64,000 bases of DNA, taken from the NCBI GenBank assembly GCA_903772945.1, contig CAICTM010000071.1:62001-126000 (forward strand), in the 5' to 3' direction. The stretch's first letter is position 1. Every line of letters starts with the position of its first letter. Made by a program: the position numbers and the translations under genes. This document shows positions 1-9,476 of the stretch, in pieces. The DNA is from Seminavis robusta. Lineage: Eukaryota; Bacillariophyta; Bacillariophyceae; Naviculales; Naviculaceae. The notes under the pieces were generated by a model. The model searched no databases and was not told the origin of the DNA. It was given only the letters and a program-made list of their open reading frames with translations.

Positions 1-833
1 CGTCGTTGTCGGTCACGTCGTTGTTGGTTGCGAATACTCGCGATGGACCAGGAAGGAACTCCATTCTTGAGGTAATAAAACTTGAGACGGGAGACATTGT
101 TGGCCAACCAAAAACTGAAGATAATGGCACCCGCCACTTTTTGGGCTTGGTATTGTTGCACAAAAGTAAACTTCATGAGTTTCAAGAAGAGCAAGGTGAC
201 ATCGGAGATATAGAGTGTGCATTGTAGAATTCCGAATTGTTGCAGCACGACGGCTAGCTTGTGGAGTTTGGTGGCAGTGAAGGATTGCTTCCATTGTAAC
301 AATTGTTGTTCTTTGGCTTCTTCGTCGTCTTCCTCCTCCAACGTAACAACAGTGCTGTCGGCAATCATGGGTCCATCGGATTCTTCTTCTTGCTGGCGTT
401 TTTCGTTTCGTCGTTGCTGTCTGATAAAATACCACTGTGCCATGGGCATGGCATTGACCGTGGCCCCAATCAAAAAGACTTCGGGCCAATAGGTATTAAC
501 CAGAAGTTGCTTGATCACTTGATAGTACGTTACCGGCGCCACGAGGAATTTGCTCAAGATTAACAAGATTTTGCCACGCAGAAAGTTGTTGGATTGCATG
601 GCCAGCTGCACCTTTCTCGAGGATACCGATAATGCCGTGGAGGATGGTGGTGTTGCTGTGGTGCGTGGGAGAACGACCAAGCCATTATCTTGGGGTAGTA
701 TTAGCTTTGGGGTAGCGAGATGGGTCGGGACAAACGCGTCGCATGTTGGCAGAGCGAACAACAGAAGAAGCACCAAGAGAACAGGGGAAACCACGGCGGC
801 AGCGCGCCTTGATCGAGTGGATAGTCTCATCAT
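1..833 (-). CDS. Plastid-targeted multi-pass membrane protein, 3' end outside window
   Basis: An uninterrupted frame runs from ATG at 833 off the left edge (about 277 codons seen). The first 30 residues are basic, then strongly hydrophobic (VLLVLLLLFALPTCDA), followed by Phe at the expected cleavage point. This is the signal peptide plus (A/C)-F motif of diatom plastid preproteins. Two hydrophobic stretches follow (LILSKFLVAPVTYYQVI…WPEVFLIGATV), then an acidic charged loop, then more hydrophobic segments near the left edge (LYISDVTLLFLKL; VAGAIIFSFWLANNV). The arrangement is that of a multi-pass membrane protein. I considered the membrane part of an MscS-like channel but see no diagnostic pore motif. 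The family is therefore unknown. The gene is divergent from the next one at 1470. Confidence 0.6.
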   Translation of the reverse strand, partial: MMRLSTRSRRAAAVVSPVLLVLLLLFALPTCDAFVPTHLATPKLILPQDNGLVVLPRTTATPPSSTALSVSSRKVQLAMQSNNFLRGKILLILSKFLVAPVTYYQVIKQLLVNTYWPEVFLIGATVNAMPMAQWYFIRQQRRNEKRQQEEESDGPMIADSTVVTLEEEDDEEAKEQQLLQWKQSFTATKLHKLAVVLQQFGILQCTLYISDVTLLFLKLMKFTFVQQYQAQKVAGAIIFSFWLANNVSRLKFYYLKNGVPSWSIASIRNQQRRDRQR

Positions 834-1052
834 GGTTGGGTTCTTGGCAAGCCCAAATTTGCAATGTAGGATGGCCACAGGGGCTTCTGATTGTCCGAAG
901 TCTCTTGATCTCTGCCCACGGAACGGTCCAAAGATCTTTTGTCCTTTTTGGTCAATCGACGACGTCAAAGATCCGGTATTTTCACGGAACACTAGAATCC
1001 TCCTCACGATCATTATTTATTTATTACCTTTTGATGCCGTTCGGGAACCACG

Positions 1053-1066
1053 TCAGTCATGACTGA
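1053..1066. promoter_or_regulatory. 14-bp perfect palindrome next to a TGACGT element
   Basis: TCAGTCATGACTGA reads the same on both strands and overlaps ACGTCA (TGACGT on the other strand). It lies in the intergenic stretch between two divergent genes, both with plastid-type presequences. TGACGT is the core bound by aureochrome and other bZIP factors in stramenopiles. A regulatory role is an inference. Confidence 0.3.
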
Positions 1067-1129
1067 AAGATACCCTCAACCATCCCAAGCAATTGAGATC
1101 AGAAGCGGAGCATTGTGATGTCTCTCACA

Positions 1130-1260
1130 AAGCCGATGGCGGAAGTGATCATTCAATCACAGAAACCATCAGCCGAGGCAAGGAATCCCTCTTACCAAGC
1201 CAATAGCAGAAGTGTGATCATTCAATCACAGAAACCATCAGCCGAGGCAAGGGAATCCCA
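1130..1260. repeat. Tandem duplication of about 64 bp
   Basis: Two near-identical units lie at about 1130-1190 and 1197-1260. They share the core gtgatcattcaatcacagaa and the flank gaaaccatcagccgaggcaa, and differ by a few substitutions and 1-2 bp indels. The duplication lies in the noncoding stretch about 210-340 bp upstream of the coding start at 1470. Confidence 0.8.
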
Positions 1261-1469
1261 CTGAACGCCCCTGATCTACAAGGAAGGAAGTGAAGGTTTG
1301 GCCCCCAAAGAGCAAAATAGAGTCAAAATAGATACCGGTAGCGTAATCAATCAGCTCACAATCTAAGACAACCTGAACTAATAAAGACAAAGCAAACAGC
1401 CAAACATCACTACTACCCACTTTCTACTACCAACGTCCCACGAGACCGACACGATACACACAAGAAGAG

Positions 1470-2186
1470 ATGACAACAACAAGGACACTGCAGAAAGAAA
1501 CAATGACATCTTGGACAAGAGCGAACGTCAATATCTTACTCCTACTGGCATGTTTTGTTGGCAGCAGCTTTGCCTTTGTGGTGTCACCGCCATTGACATA
1601 CAGTCGAGTATCCGAGCCAACCTCGTTATCATTACCCCACAGCACTACTACTATTAATAGTAGCAGCAACACCCGCCTCTACTTCTTTTTCGGCGGTGGG
1701 AATGATGATTCCCAATCCAAAGACAAGGAACTGGCGTTTTATCCCAAGCTAGCCACCAGTGCCAATGCTGATGTCAAATTCGAAAGTTTGGCCACATTCA
1801 TATCCACATGGGCGCAAAAATTCGAAGACGATCGCAAGGGAATGGGCCTCACGACACCCGTCAAGATTAAATCCACACTGGAAGAAGAAGCAGAAGACGA
1901 CGGCACGGTTGTCGAACAAGCTGGAGTCAGAATTGTCTTTCAACCCACCAAAACAGGGTACAAGAGCAAGAAAGAAGAAAACAAGAAGGAGGATGGAGAA
2001 AAAAAGAAGAAGGGACCTCCCAAGGAGGGTGGTGTACAACTACGAGTCATCAAGCTTGACAGTGGGGAAGTCCAACTCAAGGCTCGACGATGTGATATTG
2101 ATGAAGATACCACGATTAAGGAAATGTCCGAAGAAGCCATCGTCCATGAACTCAAAGAAGCTGTGGACGCATGGAAGAAACAGTAA
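1470..2186 (+). CDS. Plastid-targeted conserved-type protein of unknown function
   Basis: A single-exon 238-residue protein. A hydrophobic segment (ILLLLACFVGSSFA, about residues 20-34) ends in SSFAF, the plastid signal-peptide/transit-peptide junction of diatoms. The second ATG at 1503 would give a signal peptide with a more usual short n-region and may be the real start. The mature part has a globular-looking stretch (LAFYPKLATSANADVKFESLATF…), an internal Lys/Glu-rich spacer (about residues 170-190) and a C-terminal part rich in acidic helices. I recognise no catalytic motif and no named family. The upstream 300 bp contain a tandem duplication. Confidence 0.7.
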   Translation: MTTTRTLQKETMTSWTRANVNILLLLACFVGSSFAFVVSPPLTYSRVSEPTSLSLPHSTTTINSSSNTRLYFFFGGGNDDSQSKDKELAFYPKLATSANADVKFESLATFISTWAQKFEDDRKGMGLTTPVKIKSTLEEEAEDDGTVVEQAGVRIVFQPTKTGYKSKKEENKKEDGEKKKKGPPKEGGVQLRVIKLDSGEVQLKARRCDIDEDTTIKEMSEEAIVHELKEAVDAWKKQ

Positions 2187-2432
2187 CTTGCTACATGTAA
2201 CAAAAAGAATCCACGATAGCTAATGATCAGCAGTATGCAAACATAGAGGGAGGCATAATCTATCATAGGAACACATGAGAGTATGAACAACAAAACCGTA
2301 GCTTACCCATCTTGGCAACGGAATCTGAATCATGATAGACCACTCTTTGGCTTCCGTGTGGTCGAGGCCATTTATTGGTGTGATTGTATGACTGTGCTTT
2401 TTCTATTCATTATGATGTTTCCAAAAATCAAT

Positions 2433-3867
<1,435 letters not shown>

Positions 3868-4226
3868 GGTGATGACGATGATAGACAGCAAAGAATATTG
3901 TGTTGAGCTGATGCAGTGGGAAGGACGCTTTGGTCCACAACGTTGAAGCCCCAAAGAAAAAGTGGCTTGGGTTCAAGGCCGTAGAAAGCTACGACTGTTG
4001 TGTACTAAGAAAACTTCAACTTGCGGTGTTGCACCATGCTTTCACGTGGAAGCAGGGGTTCGACCTCCCTCTTCGCTTGTGTGTGACGTTTGGGCAGCCT
4101 TGCCGTGTTATATTTCCACGAAAGGGCAGAACTCGTCGAAAGACAAGATCGTGTACAGGCATCGTCGCCCAACAGCGTGTTGTTGTTGATTGAAGGTCAC
4201 TCTGTATAGTTTGTCTGCTTGGAACC
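3868..4226. other. Intergenic region between ALAD and the first repeat gene
   Basis: This 359-bp stretch separates two divergent genes. I see no coding sequence and no RNA gene in it. It must hold the ALAD promoter. Confidence 0.5.
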
Positions 4227-5692
4227 ATGAGCTGTAAAGAGACAACTTCAAAGAGGCAGGGAGTGCCCGAAACACCCAGATCTGAGGACGATTTCCTAGA
4301 GCGAAAGTATATCTGGGTTGGTGGGATCCTGCCATTTTTGGGAATGGGGCACTATGCCTATGTCGCCCCAGTCTGCCGCAAAATGAAAGACATGTACAAA
4401 GCATACTGTGAAACAGTGGAGAATCCTCCACAGATCAATGAGTCTGAGGATGATGAGCATAATGATTTTCGCTCAGCAACCCCTACAGATACTTTTTACG
4501 GTTATACATTCTCCTCTGTGGAACGTGCAGAGTATTGGTATACCCACCGCCACACTGGAAGTGGTGAAGAGATGGGTGACAATGAAGTCTGTGCTGCAGC
4601 TGCCAAAGTGGGTAGTCTTCAAGTTATTCAATGGGCCCGAGATAAAGGATTTGATTGGGACGAAGACACATGTGAGAGTGCTGCAGCAAATGGCCATTTG
4701 GAATGCCTCAAATATGCCCATGAGAATGGCTGTCGATGGGACTGGAGGACATGCTCCGAGGCTGCTGAAAATGGCCATTTGGAATGTCTCAAATATGCCC
4801 ATGAAAATGGCTTTCCATGGCATGAAGACACATGCTGCTTTGCTGCTCGCAATGGCCATTTGGAGTGCCTCAAATATGCCCATGAAAATGGCTGTCCCTG
4901 GGATAAACACCACATGCCGATTTGCTGCTGACAATGGCCATTTGGAATGCCTCAAATATGCCCATGAAAAGGTTGTCCCTGGACTGATATGACTTGCTCC
5001 TGTGCTGCTGAAATGGCATTTGGAATGCCTCAAATATGCCCATGAAAATGGCTGTCCTGGGATAAACACACATGCAATGTTGCTGCTGAAAATGGTCATT
5101 TGGAATGCCTCAAATATGCCCATGAAAACGGCTGTCCATGGGATCATTACACATGCCGATTAACTGCTGAAAATGGGGATTTGGAATGCCTCAAATATGC
5201 CCATGAAATGGCTGTCCATGGCATGTGGACACGTGCTGCTTTGCTGCTCTCACTGGCCATTTGGAGTGCCTCAAATATGCCCATGAAAATGGCTGTCCCT
5301 GGGATAAACACACATGCCGATTTGCTGCTGTGAGCAACAATTTGGAAATTCTGAAGTATGCCCATTGAAGCGACTGTCCATGGCATGAAGACACATGCCG
5401 CTTTGCTGCATATAATGGCCATTTGGAGTGCCTCAAATATGCCCATGAAAATGGCTGTCCCTGGGATAAACACACATGCCGATTTGTTGCTGAAAATGGC
5501 CATTTGGAATGCCTCAAATATGCCCATGAAAACGGCTGTCCATGGCATGAAGACACATGCAAGGAAGCTGCTACGAATGGCCATTTGGAAGGGCTCAAAT
5601 ATGCCATTGAGAATGGCTGTCCATGGGACCAACAATCTTTGCTCATCATTGGTACTCCTCAGGTAAAGGCTTGGGTTCAAGCTATGTCCTAA
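4227..5692 (+). pseudogene. Ankyrin-like GCPWDE-repeat protein, frameshifted array
   Basis: An intact 5' part (4227 to about 4915) encodes a head with an F-box-like patch (IWVGGILPFLGMGHYAYVAPVCRKMKDMY, residues about 30-60), the conserved FSSVERAEYWYTHRHTG block, and then 26-residue units of the type NGHLECLKYAHENGCPWDEDTCxxAA. An extra C near 4908 shifts the frame. More single-base losses follow near 4974, 5014, 5056 and 5207, and an in-frame stop near 5368. The array recovers and ends at 5692 with a tail (VKAWVQAMS) like those of the two sister genes. The indels hit homopolymers and short repeats, so they could be uncorrected sequencing errors rather than real decay. Such repeat proteins are thought to bind proteins; no enzymatic motif is visible. 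Confidence 0.75.
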
Positions 5693-7454
5693 CTTGCTGC
5701 CTGCATTATTTGGCCTAGCCAGTGACAGTCAAATGCCAATTGGTGGGACAGTCATTTTTTAACACAGCCCAATAAAACATGTAAGCTTAAATTAAAATTA
5801 ATTTGAAAGGCTTGAAATTGGTTTATCTGCCAGCCTGCCCATTGCGGTTTGGGTTCTTCTCGCTAGTACCTGCCGGTAGTGCATAGATTGGAAGGGCTAT
5901 CATGTAGCTGCAACAAATGCTTTAACTACTGAATATGCTCTGTGGGTTCGCCAGCAAGCTCCATGAGTTCCCTTCAAAAGCATGGTGGTTATCTTAACTC
6001 CAAGGGCAATCCACCGGCAAGGGTGTTTATGGCTGTCCGTCAGGTGAAGTGCCCTTGCCCTTTCATAACCTTTCTGTCGTTGTCTGCGAAAGTAGAATTT
6101 GATCACTGGCGTTCTACAAGAATCGTCCAATGCCAGCTAACCTACCACCGAGTAGCTGCTTTGCACAGGGAGGCTACCGTGTCATGCACTAATTTTAAAA
6201 AGAGTTTTTCATACTTGGTTTTATGTATCATCAATTGGGAAGGACATACAGCGTTATTGGTTGTCATGGAACAGACAGGATCATACAAGGATACAGAGCC
6301 AGGCAAAGTGCTGCAATCGTTCCTTGCGGAAAGTCCCCCAGCTCTTGGGCAAGGAATTGGTGCTTGATTTCTATTCTATTCCTACTCCCGCACATCCGTC
6401 ACAAGATGTCAATCGCTGCTTCCGTGGTCTCGTGTCGTGACTTCACGACAGTTTGCTGTTGACTGCTCCTCTCCGTGCCCAGTTGAGCCGCATGAGACCA
6501 TGAATTGGATCTGTGCTCGCCCTTCCAACAGCGCAAGGAACTACGGGATGCTGGATTTGCTCTGGTTACGCCAGGATCCGTGCTGAAAGAAAGCAAAGAA
6601 TTGATCACATGGGTGAGATTACCATTGTCACGCAATCAAACTCATGAACGACGCCAACACAAGGGACAACAAAATGAATCAGTCCATCTAGTAGCTGTGA
6701 ATGGGTTATCCACATGCATAGATATTCAGTCAGCAATTGGACTAACAATATTTGGGTATCATCATCTTCATTTTACATCGTACCCTTTTCAAGAACGTGA
6801 ATATATCATCAAGCATCAAAGAGTAACTCACCTCGTGCGCCTCACTCATTCTACGCACATGCATCCATGAGAGGAGCCACTCCGCGGTTCCTGTGGTTTG
6901 AAACGCGCAAAGGATTAGACCAGCAAGCCCACGGCAGAAAGATTTGTGGTTGGTTTCGTCTCTCCGAAAAGAATCAGACAAACCGTGAAATGTGACTCAA
7001 CACAAAGTTTCAGACAGCTCCAATAGTTGTACAAAATGAGGTTGTCATCCTGTTCTCTCCAAAATAAATATACCGACAGGGCTTCTCTGAACGGTCGAGG
7101 AACAACATACCTTTGTTTTCACCACACCACACAACGTCAGCTAAAGAATATACTAGTACCGTACTGCGAGAATACAACAAAAAAAGACCAGTAGTGTGAG
7201 AACCAGGTTGTCGCAGTGACAAAATCGAGAGAGCCAGAAATCCATCCATCCATCATTGCGCACATGGAATTGTTCGTCATGAAGACGTGCTTCCACGCCT
7301 CAGAAACCGTAGTAATTTGCTTCCAGCTTTGTAATCACTTGGGGGAAAACGAGATTTGATTTGAATTAAATGATTCTCCTGCACACAGAGCTCACCTTTC
7401 TTGTCTCTGTCGTCGAGTCAGTCGAGTCACAACCACGCCCGTTGCCGTTGTTTG
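5693..7454. other. Gene-poor interval
   Basis: About 1.76 kb without a convincing gene. The short ORFs here have no start context, family motif or neighbour logic. I saw no tRNA, LTR or terminal inverted repeat. Confidence 0.5.
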
Positions 7455-9242
7455 TTACAGCTTGTACAGAATGTAGTTTTGGTAGTGTATACTGCCATTG
7501 GCCACTCCCGTTTCGTGCCACCCCGGAATGTACAGCGTCCGATGGAGCGTCGATGTGGTCTTGTCGGCATCCAAAAAGGGAACCTTGGCCACAAGGGTAG
7601 CCGACGCGGGGACGCGACAATCCGACGATGTTTCCAAATCAATCACATAGGAACAATCTTGTAGCTGGGAGTATCGTTCGGGTACGTGTTCGTTTTGATC
7701 ATTAAAGGGTTGCAAGACCCGTCGCGAAGCAGCCGCGCTTCCAAAGGGGGAGAATGGTTGCGGCAATTGTCCTCGAAAAGAACTTGGCAAAAAAGCCAGT
7801 TCGTGATTCTTCGGCAATGTAAAGCTGGAGGGGAATCGATACCATTCTCCACACGTACAGACTTTGGTTTTCGTGGAAGTCGTACTGTCTGTGGCTACGG
7901 AATGAAGCGCGGCATAGATCGAGAGAGGCGCCGCATAATACTTGTGGAGGGCGAGAATGCGCAACATGGACAAGACTGCCATGGGTATCCAGACAATACC
8001 ATGAAGGGCGATTCGGTAGTGTGGTTCCTTGGCGATTTTGACCAATACGGAAAAGAGTGCATCCAAGAGTCCGTCGGCTGTGATGACAGCCCCGAAACAG
8101 ATGAGTGGATAGATGGGAAACAAGAATCGTTCCTCCTTGTGCGGTCGTGGCACCAGAATGGCCAGCCAAATGTAGAGCGGGGACAGCAGTACCAAAAGGA
8201 TGGACTGGTTCTGTTGTTTTCCCATGGCCATGGCAATCATGACGACGACGGCACTGCACATGGCCAAAATGGCGACTCCATTAAAGTTCAATAGTAAATT
8301 CTTGATATAATACGATGTTGGTTCGACGCCATACAATTCATCACCGCCACTTTGGGCATTGTATCGAAAAATGTTGAGATTGGGTGACGTCCAAATACCG
8401 TACTGTTGAAAATCCACAATCAACGCCACGGCTTGGATGGATACCGTCACCATGACGGTATAGAGTAACAATTTGACCACGTGTTGTACATGCACTGGAG
8501 ACCCCCAAGCTCCTGGAGTCCCGTTATCGGGTGGTTTGGTTTGTACAAGTAGCACATGCAAGCCAAGTGGCACCAATGTGAGTACGGCAAAGGGCCATCC
8601 AATGCCAAGAGTCGCCGCAACGGCGAAGAGGACAAACCGTTCCTTTTCGTGACGCAAAAAGGCGGCGGCCGCCCACAACCAAACCACGGCCCAGGTGGTC
8701 GAGGGCAAGAGGGCCCCACTGGCATGGGCCATTCCGGCACTGGTCTGCATGACAAAGAGCGTCCATCGTGCCACGGCCGGGGAGACAGTCTTTGTTGTTT
8801 CGAGTGTCTTGCAAAAAGAGACTTCCGCCAGGGCCATGGTGACGGCGAGTGTGGATTTGAGCATGACAAAGACCATCAGTTTGTCATTATGGCTGTTGTC
8901 TGAAGAGCGGATTGGAAAATCGACCAACAAGGACGACGGAATAAAGCTGGCAATAGTAGTCAATTCATACAAGCGTGCCACGGGTACCCATGGTACATAC
9001 AGATAGACATATGTTCGTAACGCGTATTCGTGCGCGTATTCCCAAGTTTGCAACCCTCCGCCGTACAGCAAAAAGTGGAGGGGTTCCCAATAATTGTAGA
9101 CTTCATCGCAATCCATAATCGGCATGCGATTCGACAGCCATATTCTCCAACAGAGACACAACGGCAAGAACACGTACGACCACCATTGTTGTCCTTGTTG
9201 TTGTTGTTCTTGTTGTGGAGAAGATAATGAGGACGATGCCAT
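7455..9242 (-). CDS. ALG9: Dolichyl-P-Man alpha-1,2-mannosyltransferase ALG9
   Basis: A GT22-family, ER-membrane mannosyltransferase that adds the seventh and ninth mannoses to the lipid-linked N-glycan precursor from Dol-P-Man. It is 595 residues in one exon. The catalytic lumenal loop follows the first membrane segment: MDCDEVYNYWEPLHFLLYGG, then QTWEYAHEYALRTYVYL, the ALG9 version of the (H/D)(D/E)E loop. The family box PRPHKEERFLFPIYPLI lies at about residues 360-376. Between them are many hydrophobic segments expected of a roughly ten-pass protein. The C-terminal lumenal third contains CGEWYRFPSSF and a conserved-looking end (ANGSIHYQNYILYKL). Length matches ALG9 of other eukaryotes (about 550-620). 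The gene is divergent from the diflavin reductase. Confidence 0.95.
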   Translation of the reverse strand: MASSSLSSPQQEQQQQGQQWWSYVFLPLCLCWRIWLSNRMPIMDCDEVYNYWEPLHFLLYGGGLQTWEYAHEYALRTYVYLYVPWVPVARLYELTTIASFIPSSLLVDFPIRSSDNSHNDKLMVFVMLKSTLAVTMALAEVSFCKTLETTKTVSPAVARWTLFVMQTSAGMAHASGALLPSTTWAVVWLWAAAAFLRHEKERFVLFAVAATLGIGWPFAVLTLVPLGLHVLLVQTKPPDNGTPGAWGSPVHVQHVVKLLLYTVMVTVSIQAVALIVDFQQYGIWTSPNLNIFRYNAQSGGDELYGVEPTSYYIKNLLLNFNGVAILAMCSAVVVMIAMAMGKQQNQSILLVLLSPLYIWLAILVPRPHKEERFLFPIYPLICFGAVITADGLLDALFSVLVKIAKEPHYRIALHGIVWIPMAVLSMLRILALHKYYAAPLSIYAALHSVATDSTTSTKTKVCTCGEWYRFPSSFTLPKNHELAFLPSSFRGQLPQPFSPFGSAAASRRVLQPFNDQNEHVPERYSQLQDCSYVIDLETSSDCRVPASATLVAKVPFLDADKTTSTLHRTLYIPGWHETGVANGSIHYQNYILYKL

Positions 9243-9347
9243 GGTGTGTTACACACAAAACGAAAGACAGCTCTGGCTAGCTCTAGAGCACCCCGGCAAA
9301 TACTAAACTAAATTGATGGAGCTCCGTCTTCCATCTGGAATGAAGGA

Positions 9348-9393
9348 AAATCCAACGGCGAGCAAAGATCCAACGGTGAGGAAAGATCCAAAA
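9348..9393. repeat. Short tandem repeat in the shared ALG9/TAH18 promoter
   Basis: The phrase (a)gatccaacggtgag / gaaagatccaa is repeated with small changes about every 20 bp. It sits between the divergent starts at 9242 and 9477. Confidence 0.5.
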
Positions 9394-9401
9394 TAATACA
9401 G

Positions 9402-9410
9402 TAACCCTAA
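9402..9410 (+). promoter_or_regulatory. Telo-box-like motif TAACCCTAA
   Basis: A telomere-repeat-like motif about 67 bp before the TAH18 start at 9477. Similar motifs occur in other intergenic stretches of this window. In plants such boxes mark promoters of growth and ribosome-biogenesis genes; function here is an inference. Confidence 0.35.
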
Positions 9411-9476
9411 ATTAACCTTCTGTTGCGAACTCCAAGGTCCGCCGTTTTCGGGAGAAACTGGCGTCACACAAAACAA

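Noticed and set aside
13-489. 158-codon minus-strand ORF (starting MARSLFDWG)
   Set aside because: It is out of frame with the longer open frame from 833, which has a signal peptide and membrane segments.
4870-5600. Regular repeats that could be mistaken for a CRISPR array
   Set aside because: The units are contiguous 78-bp coding repeats without spacers, in a nuclear eukaryotic context.
4473-5680. Long minus-strand ORFs (…FSWAYLRHSKWPF…, …IFMGIFEAFQMAI…) over the repeat array
   Set aside because: They are reverse complements of the 78-bp GCPWDE coding units and recur wherever the array occurs. They have no head, start or family of their own.
9423-9476. Upstream extension of TAH18 from a TTG
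   Set aside because: No ATG before 9477 in that frame. The same reasoning moved the starts of the genes at 21993, 32179, 37873, 40126, 45324 and 59685.
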